This document shows positions 33,403 to 41,985 of a stretch of DNA of 64,000 bases, one piece after another. The stretch is taken from the NCBI RefSeq assembly GCF_047425865.1, contig NZ_CP179735.1; one strand, 5' to 3'. Both the position numbers and the translations under genes were made by a program. Position 1 is the first letter of the stretch; each line of letters opens with the position of its first letter. The DNA is from Macrococcoides equi (GTDB taxonomy: Bacteria; Bacillota; Bacilli; Staphylococcales; Staphylococcaceae). A model generated the notes under the pieces. It was not told the DNA's origin. It saw only the letters and a program-made list of their open reading frames with translations, and ran no database searches.

Positions 33403-34878
33403 TTAGAGAATAGGTGATAATAGTCTGGCGATAGCTTCCTTCACTCGGATGAGCAGGACACGCTGATCATAAATTTCCTGAGTCAGCTGACTTGATACTT
33501 TGACGTCATCTTCAAATGTTTTTCTTAGTTTATAAGCAACGTTATGATCGTAGATAAAGGCATTGACTTCAAAGTTTAATTCAAAGCTTCTAAAATCCAT
33601 ATTCGCTGTCCCGACACTTGCGACTTCATCATCTATGACCATCATCTTCGTATGGATAAAACCATTCTCATAGATAAAGATATTACAACCAGCTTCAATC
33701 AATTCGCCGACATTGGAATAAGTCGCCCAGTAGACAAAGGGATGGTCGGGTTTATTAGGAATCATAATATTGACTTCAACACCGGTCAGTGCTGCAATTT
33801 TTAGTGCATCCAGTAATGATGTGTCGGGTATAAAGTAAGGGGACTGTATGAAGATAGATTCTTTAGCAGAAGTAATCATCTTCAAGTAACCAAATTTTAT
33901 ATGTTGTTCACTTGAATCAGGACCACTGGATGAAATTTGGATGCCAATCTCACCCTTACTATCTACATCAGGAAAATACTTTTTGTCATAATGCATGAAG
34001 TTACGTGTTGACTGTGAATTCCAGTCCATCATAAAACGCAGTTGTAGGGCATTCACCGAGTCACCTTCAACGCGTAGATGTGTATCACGCCAGTAACCGA
34101 AACGTTTATCTAATCCTAAGTACTCATCACCCACATTAAAGCCACCGATATAACCAATCTTACCGTCTATGACAACAATTTTTCGGTGATTTCGATTATT
34201 CATCCTGAAGTTAATCAGCGGGAAATGAGAAGGGAAAAATGCTTCGACTTGTCCGCCTAGCTTTCTAAACGTCTTAAATCGCGATAAAGTTAAAGTACGG
34301 GAGCCGATGTCATCGTATAGCATCTTTACTTCTACACCTTCTTTAAGTTTTTCCATGAGTGCATCAAGTATTTCCTTTCCGATACCATCACGCTTAAAGA
34401 TATAGTACTGAATATGTATATGATCGGTCGCTTTTTTTATATCCTGCAATAAATAATCGAACTTTTTTCGCCCGTCGGTAAGAATTTCAACTGCATTATC
34501 TGTCGTAAGAAATGATGAATAGTTGTTTAAATTCATACGGATAATATCTTTATGTTTCATGATTTCGGGAGATTTTACCATTAAATCATTTGTATCTATT
34601 GCATGTATTTGTTCCTGCACAATTTGCTGAAGCCCTAACTTATCTTCTTCATCTAATTTAAAGATACTCGACTGTTTGATTTGACGCCCAAACAATAAGT
34701 ACAAGATGAAACCGATGATCGGAAGGAAAAATAATACCAGTAACCATGCCCAGGTAGAACCAGCCTGTCTGCGTTCTAAAAAGATCACGACAAATGCTAA
34801 GAATATATTAAATACAAATCCTACAAAAAACAGAATCGAAAACACTTGTGAATAATCGACATTATAGAACATTGACAA
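33403..34878 (-). CDS. cls: Cardiolipin synthase
   Basis: Condenses two phosphatidylglycerols to cardiolipin at the membrane. The 491-residue protein has two N-terminal membrane helices (about 12-33 and 42-64) and two phospholipase D HKD motifs, NHRKIVVIDG and IHTKMMVIDD. The start is TTG 34878 or ATG 34872: a GGGGGG run on the minus strand is six bases from the TTG and twelve from the ATG, which favours TTG. It is monocistronic. Confidence 0.93.
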   Translation of the reverse strand: MSMFYNVDYSQVFSILFFVGFVFNIFLAFVVIFLERRQAGSTWAWLLVLFFLPIIGFILYLLFGRQIKQSSIFKLDEEDKLGLQQIVQEQIHAIDTNDLMVKSPEIMKHKDIIRMNLNNYSSFLTTDNAVEILTDGRKKFDYLLQDIKKATDHIHIQYYIFKRDGIGKEILDALMEKLKEGVEVKMLYDDIGSRTLTLSRFKTFRKLGGQVEAFFPSHFPLINFRMNNRNHRKIVVIDGKIGYIGGFNVGDEYLGLDKRFGYWRDTHLRVEGDSVNALQLRFMMDWNSQSTRNFMHYDKKYFPDVDSKGEIGIQISSSGPDSSEQHIKFGYLKMITSAKESIFIQSPYFIPDTSLLDALKIAALTGVEVNIMIPNKPDHPFVYWATYSNVGELIEAGCNIFIYENGFIHTKMMVIDDEVASVGTANMDFRSFELNFEVNAFIYDHNVAYKLRKTFEDDVKVSSQLTQEIYDQRVLLIRVKEAIARLLSPIL

Positions 34879-35031
34879 AGTTAGCCCCCCTTTTACTTAG
34901 CTATATTATACATGAAAATGCATACAATTGATTCCTGATTGAATAAATTTAACGCTGTAAAAAATATTTACAAATAACCATGAATGTTCACAAAATCTTT
35001 ACATAAATAAGTCCATGGACCTATAGATATC

Positions 35032-35060
35032 TTGTCAAATATCGGGTACACTAGTATTAA
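35032..35060 (+). promoter_or_regulatory. Promoter of the 44-residue ORF
   Basis: TTGTCA, a 17-bp spacer and TATTAA, a moderate SigA-type promoter. The 205-bp gap to cls also holds several TTTACA/TTCACA strings at 34965-35003 whose meaning is unclear. Confidence 0.5.
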
Positions 35061-35083
35061 CAAATTGATTAGGAGTGATCAAA

Positions 35084-35218
35084 ATGAAACAGTCTCAAGA
35101 AAAAATGAAAAATGTAGTCACTCTGCTTTCTTCACTTGGTGTTAATATTTCAAAAACAAAATCACGACTTGAAGTTATGCGTACGTTACCACATGTAGCA
35201 CCCGCAAAATTAAAATAA
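35084..35218 (+). CDS. Small basic protein, 44 residues, unknown function
   Basis: A short ORF starting MKQSQEKMKNVVTLLSSLG and ending LPHVAPAKLK. AGGAGTG lies six bases upstream of the ATG, a promoter lies before it and a terminator after it. It is soluble, basic and probably helical. It sits between cls and rodA, both on the other strand. I do not recognise the family, but the flanking signals make it a probable gene. Confidence 0.72.
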   Translation: MKQSQEKMKNVVTLLSSLGVNISKTKSRLEVMRTLPHVAPAKLK

Positions 35219-35230
35219 TATACATATGCT

Positions 35231-35261
35231 AAGGACATTCTATGGGTGAGTGTCTTTTTTT
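35231..35261 (+). terminator. Terminator after the 44-residue ORF
   Basis: AAGGACATTC pairs with GAGTGTCTT with wobbles, followed by seven T. Confidence 0.8.
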
Positions 35262-35298
35262 GTTGTACAAAAATAAAAACGCCACTGAAGTGACGTTT

Positions 35299-36507
35299 CT
35301 ATTTGATAGATTTATATTTTTTGATTTGTTCAGCATCGGAATGATAAAAAATTGATAATGCGATACCAATGCCACACATGAGTGCCCAAAGTGCACTCCC
35401 GCCATAACTAATGAAGGGTAGTGGGATACCTGTGATTGGAACGACTTGAATCGTCATACCGATGTTCTGGAAGACGTGGAAGATAATCATACTGATTAAT
35501 CCAACCAGAAAATATGAAGCGAATGGATTATTCGATACTTGTGCCATACGAATGAGATGTGTAAATAATGCTAAAAATAATACGAGTACAACAACGGTAC
35601 CAATAAAACCGAACTCCTCACCAATAACTGAAAAGATAAAATCCGTATGGTTTTCAGGAATATAGACCTCTCCGCCTTTAAAACCTTTTCCGAATAATCC
35701 ACCTGATCCAATTGCTTTTAAAGACTCCATCAAATGAAAGCCTTCACCGTCACTATATTGAGCTGGGTTCAGCCAGGAATTAATACGTCCTAACTGATAG
35801 GATTTAATACCAAGCACTTTATCGATTAACTCTGGTTTATAGATGATTGCTAAAATAAGTGATGCACCTATCACTGACAATCCGATTAAAAATGGTGCTA
35901 AGATGCGCCATGTGACACCGGACACGACTGTTATCCCTAAAATGATTGCAAGCAGCACAAGGGTAGTCCCTAAATCATTTTGTAAAAGAATTAAAATCAT
36001 CGGAATGATGGATGTCAAACCGATCTTTAGCAGCAGCATGATATCTGTCTGAAATGATTTATAGTATGTAAAGCGATTGTGGTCATAAACAACCTTGCTC
36101 AACGCCAGGATGAGAATAATCTTCATAAATTCTGATGGCTGCAGACTCAGACGGCCAAAGAATACATACCAACTTTTTGCACCGTTAATGGTAGGTGTGA
36201 GTGATGATTCCGGTAGTATGAGTAATCCTAGCAAAGCAATATTTCCTATGCAATAAAGCAAAAAGACGAGCTGATTAATTCTTCTTGGTGTTACGAGCAT
36301 GATTGAAAATGCCAGTATAAATCCAAGTACATAGTAAAATACTTGTCGTTCAGCAAAGTTAGTACCATACTGCTGACCATCCATTGCAGAGGTGATTATC
36401 GTTAAACTTACGGTAAAGAAACATAATATGAGTATAATTAACCACCAATCGATCTTTTCAATCCATGGGCGTTTAAATTTACTTCTTGAAGTACTTGATT
36501 GAGCCAT
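35299..36507 (-). CDS. rodA: Rod-shape/cell-elongation SEDS glycosyltransferase RodA
   Basis: A 402-residue polytopic membrane protein of the SEDS family that polymerises lipid II into glycan strands together with a class B PBP. The signatures are NGAKSWYVFFGRLSLQPSEFMKI, the HTDFIFSVIGEEFGFIG region and the C-terminal PLPFISYGGSALWA. RodA, not FtsW, is inferred from the sequence and from its place beside ddl-murF, as in S. aureus. ATG 36507 has GGAG seven bases upstream; the frame could extend to 36552 without a ribosome-binding site. Confidence 0.92.
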   Translation of the reverse strand: MAQSSTSRSKFKRPWIEKIDWWLIILILCFFTVSLTIITSAMDGQQYGTNFAERQVFYYVLGFILAFSIMLVTPRRINQLVFLLYCIGNIALLGLLILPESSLTPTINGAKSWYVFFGRLSLQPSEFMKIILILALSKVVYDHNRFTYYKSFQTDIMLLLKIGLTSIIPMILILLQNDLGTTLVLLAIILGITVVSGVTWRILAPFLIGLSVIGASLILAIIYKPELIDKVLGIKSYQLGRINSWLNPAQYSDGEGFHLMESLKAIGSGGLFGKGFKGGEVYIPENHTDFIFSVIGEEFGFIGTVVVLVLFLALFTHLIRMAQVSNNPFASYFLVGLISMIIFHVFQNIGMTIQVVPITGIPLPFISYGGSALWALMCGIGIALSIFYHSDAEQIKKYKSIK

Positions 36508-36678
36508 GGTCAAACTCCTAACCTTAAATAAATTATAGTCATTATTATACATAAATCTGTAAGAACATTATAGTTTAATTGTCTATTTTATGAAGGAAGT
36601 GCGACGATTCGATAAAAAACATGCATATCATAATATATCGTGATAGTATAATTATATTAATATTCTGGAGGAATTAAA

Positions 36679-37749
36679 ATGACTAAACAAAATATATGTA
36701 TCATCTATGGTGGAAAAAGTGCTGAGCACGAAGTATCTATTTTAACAGCACAATCTGTAATTAATGCAATGGATAAAGCAAAGTACGCTGTAGATACCAT
36801 TTATATTACGAATGAAGGTGAGTGGATTAAAGGTCCAGCAATCACTGAGAGAATTGAAGATAGTGAGTCGTTAAGAGTTTCACAAAAGCAGGATGAATCA
36901 ATCATGCATTTATTGACTGCTGCTACAAATGGTGAACGATATGATGCAATATTTCCGTTACTTCACGGACCAAACGGTGAAGACGGTACGATTCAGGGAT
37001 TATTTGAAGTACTTGACTTACCATATGTGGGTAACGGCGTATTAGCAGCTGCAAGCTCGATGGATAAATTAGTCATGAAACAATTATTTGCGAACCGTGG
37101 CTTACCGCAATTACCGTACGTGAGCTTCCTGCGCAGTGAATATGAAACTTATAAACATAATATTTTAGAGTTAGTCGGAAACAAATTAGAATATCCCGTT
37201 TTCGTAAAGCCTGCGAACTTAGGTTCATCAGTAGGTATTTCTAAATGTACGAATCGCGAAGAACTTATTCAGGGGATTGAAGAAGCATTACAGTTTGACC
37301 GCAAATTAGTTGTGGAACAAGGTGTAGTAGCACGTGAAATTGAAGTAGCCGTATTAGGTAACGATGCGCCTAAAACGACTTTACCAGGTGAAGTTGTAAA
37401 AGACGTAGATTTTTATGACTACAAATCAAAATATAAAGATGGAAAAGTACAGTTAGAAATCCCTGCTGATATTCCGTCTGAAATTCAGGAAACGATGCGT
37501 AATATGGCTGTTGAAGCATTTAAAGCGACTGATTGTTCAGGGCTCGTACGCGCAGACTTCTTCTTAACAGAAGATAATACGATCTATATCAATGAAACGA
37601 ATGCGATGCCTGGATTCACTCAATTTAGTATGTATCCTTTATTATGGGAGAACATGGGTGTGAGTTATAGTGAATTAATTACAGAACTGATTGAGCTCGC
37701 GAAAGAAAGATATGAAGAAAAGAAAAAAATCAAATACAAAATGGACTGA
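36679..37749 (+). CDS. ddl: D-alanine--D-alanine ligase
   Basis: Makes the D-Ala-D-Ala dipeptide for peptidoglycan stems, using ATP. The 356-residue ATP-grasp protein has YGGKSAEHEVSI at the N-terminus, PLLHGPNGEDGTIQG, the glycine loop KPANLGSSVGISK, and the metal-binding end NETNAMPGFTQFSMYP. The ATG follows TGGAGG. murF starts 5 bp after its stop, so the pair forms an operon that feeds dipeptide to its user; alr, which supplies D-Ala, is at 44329. Confidence 0.96.
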   Translation: MTKQNICIIYGGKSAEHEVSILTAQSVINAMDKAKYAVDTIYITNEGEWIKGPAITERIEDSESLRVSQKQDESIMHLLTAATNGERYDAIFPLLHGPNGEDGTIQGLFEVLDLPYVGNGVLAAASSMDKLVMKQLFANRGLPQLPYVSFLRSEYETYKHNILELVGNKLEYPVFVKPANLGSSVGISKCTNREELIQGIEEALQFDRKLVVEQGVVAREIEVAVLGNDAPKTTLPGEVVKDVDFYDYKSKYKDGKVQLEIPADIPSEIQETMRNMAVEAFKATDCSGLVRADFFLTEDNTIYINETNAMPGFTQFSMYPLLWENMGVSYSELITELIELAKERYEEKKKIKYKMD

Positions 37750-37754
37750 TTAAA

Positions 37755-39089
37755 ATGATAAAAAGAAGTTTACAGTGGATAGCAGAGAAAACAAATGGTG
37801 AATTAACGACAGAAAACAATGTAAATATTGAAGGTGTTTCTATAGACTCTCGTCGCATCAGTGAAGGGGTATTATTTATTCCGTTTAAGGGTGAGAATGT
37901 TGACGGACATCAATATGTAGCACAAGCACTTGAGAGTGGTGCAAGTGCTGCGTTATGGCAGCGTGATGTGAAAGCACCCCAGGGATTACCTTTAGTTATA
38001 GTGGATGATACACTTGCAGCACTGCAGGCGATAGGTAAAGCATATCTAGAAGAAGTGAATCCGAAAGTGATTGCTATTACAGGAAGTAACGGTAAAACTT
38101 CAACAAAAGATATGGTGGAGGCAGTGCTTGCACCTGAATTTAAAGTTAAGAAGACGCAAGGGAACTATAATAATGAAATCGGGCTGCCACTTACATTATG
38201 TCAGCTTGATGAAGATACTGAGATTTCGATCTTAGAAATGGGTATGTCAGGATTTCATGAAATCGAGTTCTTATCGAATCTTGTTACACCAGATATTGCG
38301 GCAATCACGAATATCGGCGAAAGTCATATGCGTGACTTAGGCTCACGTGCCGGGATTGCACAAGCCAAGTTTGAAATTACAACAGGTCTAAACGGGCCAT
38401 TGTTTTATGATGGCGATGAGCCATTACTAAATGACCTTGTAGCAAATGGCTCAGGTGAATTTAATAGTATTGGATTTAATGAACATAATGATTTCTATAT
38501 TCATGATTTACAAGCTTTTGAACAGAGTATTACATTTAAAGTAGGAGACGATACGTTCAGTGTACCGACACTTGGTGCCCATAATGCGCGTAATGCTACC
38601 ATCGCTATTGCGATTGGACGCTTGTTGGGATTAACAGATAACGTTATCAATGCAAACTTAAATAAGCTGCATTTAACCAATATGCGTATGGAACAGATGA
38701 TTGGCATAAATAAAGCGCGACTCATCAATGATGCGTATAATGCAAGCCCTACAAGTATGCGTGCTGCCATCGATACGTTATCGATCATGGATATTCCTAA
38801 GAAAATAATTGTCTTTAGTGATGTCCTTGAATTAGGTCCGGATTCTAAAAGATACCATGAAACTGTAGGAGAGTATTTTCAAGGTAAGACTATCGATTAC
38901 TTGTTTACGGTGGGAGAAGAAGCGGCCTCTATTCATGCTAAGGCAAAAGACTTTACCCAGGCTTTTCATTTTGAAACGAAAGATGAACTGGAGAAAGCAC
39001 TAACGCCGTATTTAGATGCAGATACTGTCGTATTGTTCAAGGCAAGTCGAGGTATGGCGCTTGAAACGATTATCAATCACTTAATTTAG
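37755..39089 (+). CDS. murF: UDP-N-acetylmuramoyl-tripeptide--D-alanyl-D-alanine ligase
   Basis: Adds D-Ala-D-Ala to the UDP-MurNAc-tripeptide, the last cytoplasmic step before lipid I. The 444-residue Mur ligase has the three usual domains, P-loop ITGSNGKTSTKDM near residue 115, the central GMSGFHEIEFLS region, and the C-terminal LINDAYNASPTSM segment. It lies 5 bp after ddl. A terminator at 39156-39185 ends the unit. Confidence 0.96.
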   Translation: MIKRSLQWIAEKTNGELTTENNVNIEGVSIDSRRISEGVLFIPFKGENVDGHQYVAQALESGASAALWQRDVKAPQGLPLVIVDDTLAALQAIGKAYLEEVNPKVIAITGSNGKTSTKDMVEAVLAPEFKVKKTQGNYNNEIGLPLTLCQLDEDTEISILEMGMSGFHEIEFLSNLVTPDIAAITNIGESHMRDLGSRAGIAQAKFEITTGLNGPLFYDGDEPLLNDLVANGSGEFNSIGFNEHNDFYIHDLQAFEQSITFKVGDDTFSVPTLGAHNARNATIAIAIGRLLGLTDNVINANLNKLHLTNMRMEQMIGINKARLINDAYNASPTSMRAAIDTLSIMDIPKKIIVFSDVLELGPDSKRYHETVGEYFQGKTIDYLFTVGEEAASIHAKAKDFTQAFHFETKDELEKALTPYLDADTVVLFKASRGMALETIINHLI

Positions 39090-39155
39090 TGAGCAATCTT
39101 ATAAAATTGACTGGAAACAAAAGAAATAAAAAATTTTAAATCATAGTTAAAATGA

Positions 39156-39185
39156 ATGGCTGTATAGCTTACAGTCATTTTTTTT
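39156..39185 (+). terminator. Intrinsic terminator after murF
   Basis: ATGGCTGTA / TACAGTCAT stem (one G-U) with a 5-nt loop and a T run. Confidence 0.88.
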
Positions 39186-39218
39186 ATGCTTTTAAACTTG
39201 TATTTACAATTCTATTGA

Positions 39219-39355
39219 TTGTAAAAATATACGATAGGTGCTAAGATAGAGAAGTTGAATAAGCACAAGGGTGGAAAATTACTCTGTGCTCGAGCACAAG
39301 TTGAATGCGCACACTATAGAGGCGTAATTTATGAAAGATAAAAGGAGAAATAATA
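39219..39355 (+). promoter_or_regulatory. Promoter and structured leader of cshA
   Basis: TTGTAA, a 17-bp spacer and TAAGAT (39219-39247) give a transcript with a leader of about 100 nt. The leader contains AGCACA pairing with TGTGCT around a long loop, directly followed by the palindrome GTGCTCGAGCAC. Long structured leaders are common on DEAD-box helicase genes and allow cold or self regulation. That role is inferred. Confidence 0.55.
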
Positions 39356-40876
39356 TTGCAAAAATTTAGAGACCTAGGTATCAGCGAACCTACCATAAAT
39401 GCGCTGGAGAAAATGGGATTTACAGAACCTACACCGATTCAAACGGATAGTATCCCTCATACGATGGCAGGCCGTGACGTTTTAGGCCAAGCGCAAACTG
39501 GTACTGGTAAAACTGGTGCTTTTGGAATTCCTTTAATTGAAAAAGTTAGAGGCCAAGAGGGGATCAAAAGTTTAATTCTTGCTCCTACACGTGAATTAGC
39601 TGTCCAGGTTGCTGAACAATTAAAAGCATTTAGCCGTGGACAAGGCATTCAGGTAGCGACAGTATTCGGTGGTATGCCGATTGATCGTCAAATTAGAGAA
39701 TTAAAGAAGAAACCCCAAATTGTAGTTGGGACACCTGGTCGTGTTATCGATCACTTAAACCGTCGTACGTTAAAGACTGAAGACATTAATACGTTAATCT
39801 TAGATGAAGCTGACGAAATGATGAACATGGGATTCATCGATGATATGCGTTTTATCATGGATAAATTACCGAAAGAACAACGTCAAACGATGTTATTCTC
39901 TGCGACAATGCCGAAAGCAATCCAGGAACTCGTTCAAAAGTTCATGAAAGATCCTATCATTGTTAAAACAATGACAAACGTTGATTCAAATCCTGATATC
40001 GACGAGCATTACACAATCGTTAAAGAATTAGAGAAGTTTGATACTTTCACTAATTTCTTAGATGTTCACCAACCAGAATTAGCTATCGTATTCGGACGTA
40101 CGAAACGTCGTGTCGATGAGTTAACAAGTGCGTTAATCTCTAAAGGCTACCGTGCAGAAGGTTTACACGGTGACATTACACAGGCGAAACGTTTAGAAGT
40201 TCTTAAGAAATTCAAGAACGACCAAATTGACATCCTTGTTGCAACAGACGTTGCTGCACGTGGATTAGATATTTCTGGCGTATCTCACGTTTATAACTTC
40301 GATATTCCTCAAGATGTTGAAAGTTATACTCACCGTATCGGTCGTACAGGCCGTGCCGGTAAACATGGTATGGCGATTTCATTCGTTAACCCAGTTGAGA
40401 TGGATTATATCCGTCAAATTGAAAAGTCTAAAAATCGTACAATGACAGCTTTACGCCCACCAACACCTGGTGAAGTAATGAAAGCTCGTGAATTAGACGT
40501 GAAGACTAAAGTTAACGGTTGGATCGAAAAAGAAACTGAAGCACGTATTGAATCAATCGCTCAAGAATTAATTAACGAACATGGTGATGTGAAATTAGTA
40601 GCGTCATTATTACAAGAGTTAATTAAATCAAACAACGATGTAGACGTTCAATTAACATTTGAAAAACCACTTGGTCGTAAAGGTGGAAGTGGTAAATCAT
40701 ATGGACGCGGACGTGGTGGAAATGGTGGAGGCCGCCCAGGTGGATCTCGTAGCCGTTCTAAAGATGGCGGTAAAGATGGTCGTCGTAAGTCATTTGACCG
40801 TGGTGGTAAATCTGGCGCTTCTAAAGGCGGTAAAAAGCCATTCAAAGCTAGAACATTTGCAGACCATAAAAAATAA
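39356..40876 (+). CDS. cshA: DEAD-box RNA helicase CshA
   Basis: ATP-dependent RNA helicase linked in relatives to the RNA degradosome and cold adaptation. The 506-residue protein has the Q motif (FTEPTPIQ), P-loop AQTGTGKT (46-53), DEAD, SAT and HRIGRTGRAG motifs, and a Gly/Arg/Ser-rich basic tail (about 440-506), typical of an RNA-binding extension. The start is TTG 39356 after AAAGGAG, and gives the family-typical beginning KFRDLGIS. It has its own promoter and terminator. Confidence 0.95.
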   Translation: MQKFRDLGISEPTINALEKMGFTEPTPIQTDSIPHTMAGRDVLGQAQTGTGKTGAFGIPLIEKVRGQEGIKSLILAPTRELAVQVAEQLKAFSRGQGIQVATVFGGMPIDRQIRELKKKPQIVVGTPGRVIDHLNRRTLKTEDINTLILDEADEMMNMGFIDDMRFIMDKLPKEQRQTMLFSATMPKAIQELVQKFMKDPIIVKTMTNVDSNPDIDEHYTIVKELEKFDTFTNFLDVHQPELAIVFGRTKRRVDELTSALISKGYRAEGLHGDITQAKRLEVLKKFKNDQIDILVATDVAARGLDISGVSHVYNFDIPQDVESYTHRIGRTGRAGKHGMAISFVNPVEMDYIRQIEKSKNRTMTALRPPTPGEVMKARELDVKTKVNGWIEKETEARIESIAQELINEHGDVKLVASLLQELIKSNNDVDVQLTFEKPLGRKGGSGKSYGRGRGGNGGGRPGGSRSRSKDGGKDGRRKSFDRGGKSGASKGGKKPFKARTFADHKK

Positions 40877-40887
40877 TAATTTAAATA

Positions 40888-40936
40888 GCACCCTAAGCTT
40901 GTCGAATAGTTCGATGAGGTTAGGGTGTTTTTTTTA
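40888..40936 (+). terminator. Intrinsic terminator after cshA
   Basis: GCACCCTAA pairs with TTAGGGTGT, with an inner TCGAA / TTCGA stem, followed by eight T. Confidence 0.92.
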
Positions 40937-40969
40937 TGAATTGAATGTGTGAGATTGAAGAAGTTTGTG

Positions 40970-41385
40970 GCCGTGGGGAAATGGCCAAGTGCGAAATTAA
41001 TGGTCGTTTCTGTGGAAGAATAAGTAGAACCACTTTAGTAAATGCCCAAGAAAATGGATTATGGCCATTTACGGTGAAAGACAAGCTTGAGCGTGTGAGT
41101 AAATGTCCAAGTGGGAAATTTATGGACGTTTCTGTGAGAGAATAAGTAGAACCCTTTGAGTAAACGGCCAAGAAAAATGATTATGGTCATTTCCGGTGAA
41201 AGACAAGCTTGAGCACGTGAGTAAATGTCCAAGTGAGAAATTAATGGTCATTTCCTAGGAAGAATAAGTAGAACCGCTTGAGTAAACGTCCAAGTAGAAA
41301 ATTTATGGTCGTTTCTGTGGAAGAATAATCAGAACGCCTTGAGAAAACGTCCAAGAAAAATGTTCATGGCCATTTCCGACGCATA
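40970..41385. repeat. Array of seven 61-bp hairpin units
   Basis: The core CCAAG recurs at 40985, 41046, 41107, 41168, 41229, 41290 and 41351, exactly 61 bp apart each time. Each core sits in an inverted repeat of type AAAYGNCCA / TGGNCRTTT with a 12-13-nt loop. There are two subtypes: A (AAGTG/AAGTA loop, then GAAGAATAAGTAGAAC) and B (AAGAAAAATG loop, then GTGAAAGACAAGCTTGAG), arranged A-B-A-B-A-A-B. Short frames through it are not genes because 61 is not divisible by three. Together with the cshA terminator it fills the 600-bp gap before the next gene. Confidence 0.92.
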
Positions 41386-41505
41386 ACTTTTCCGGCTGTA
41401 CAATGAATATCGTCAAAGCTCTCACTACAACTATCATATGATTAAATGCTTTTTATGATATTCCAAAAATATTTGTTATAATTTACATAAATGGAGGCGA
41501 TTATT

Positions 41506-41985
41506 TTGTATTTCGATACTTTAAAAGATGCTCAGCCGGCAAATACCCCGAATTATAGACGGTTGAAATGGAGCATCTACACTTTTCTTACTATCATACT
41601 ATGTACGCTTTTATATTTAGGCATGGATCGATGGTTTGAATGGCAATATGCATATCTTGTTTTCCTGCTGATGCTCATTCCGATTTATACACTGATTTTA
41701 GGAATATATTTAAGTTTTAGAATGACACGTTATGAACTGAAAGCTTCTACCCTTGAAATAAGTAGCGGTGCATACTTTATGGGGAGAAAGATTATCCCGG
41801 TTGACTTAATGCAATCTGTAAAAATCGAACAAGGTTTTATTATGAAGCGCTTTAATCTGGCTCTCATTACAGTATATACACGTGGTGATATGGTTGTTTT
41901 ACCCTACATGCAAACCCAGGAAGCAGAAATTGTTGCAGACCGTATACTGACAAGGATTAAGGAGATTCATTATGAACACAACTAA
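41506..41985 (+). CDS. bPH2/DUF304 membrane protein (YdbS-like)
   Basis: A 159-residue protein with two N-terminal membrane helices (about residues 20-65) and one bacterial PH-like (bPH2) domain after it, including VDLMQSVKIEQGFIMKRFNLA. It belongs to the YdbS family; its function is unknown, though related Bacillus proteins affect sensitivity to antimicrobial peptides. The start is TTG 41506, eight bases after GGAGG; the ATG at 41491 lies before that site. It overlaps the next gene by 14 bp. Confidence 0.83.
   Translation: MYFDTLKDAQPANTPNYRRLKWSIYTFLTIILCTLLYLGMDRWFEWQYAYLVFLLMLIPIYTLILGIYLSFRMTRYELKASTLEISSGAYFMGRKIIPVDLMQSVKIEQGFIMKRFNLALITVYTRGDMVVLPYMQTQEAEIVADRILTRIKEIHYEHN

Noticed and set aside
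40945..41171. Open frames on both strands across the 61-bp array (66 and 83 codons)
   Set aside because: The repeat period is not a multiple of three, so copies are read in different frames; there is no ribosome-binding site and no recognisable protein.
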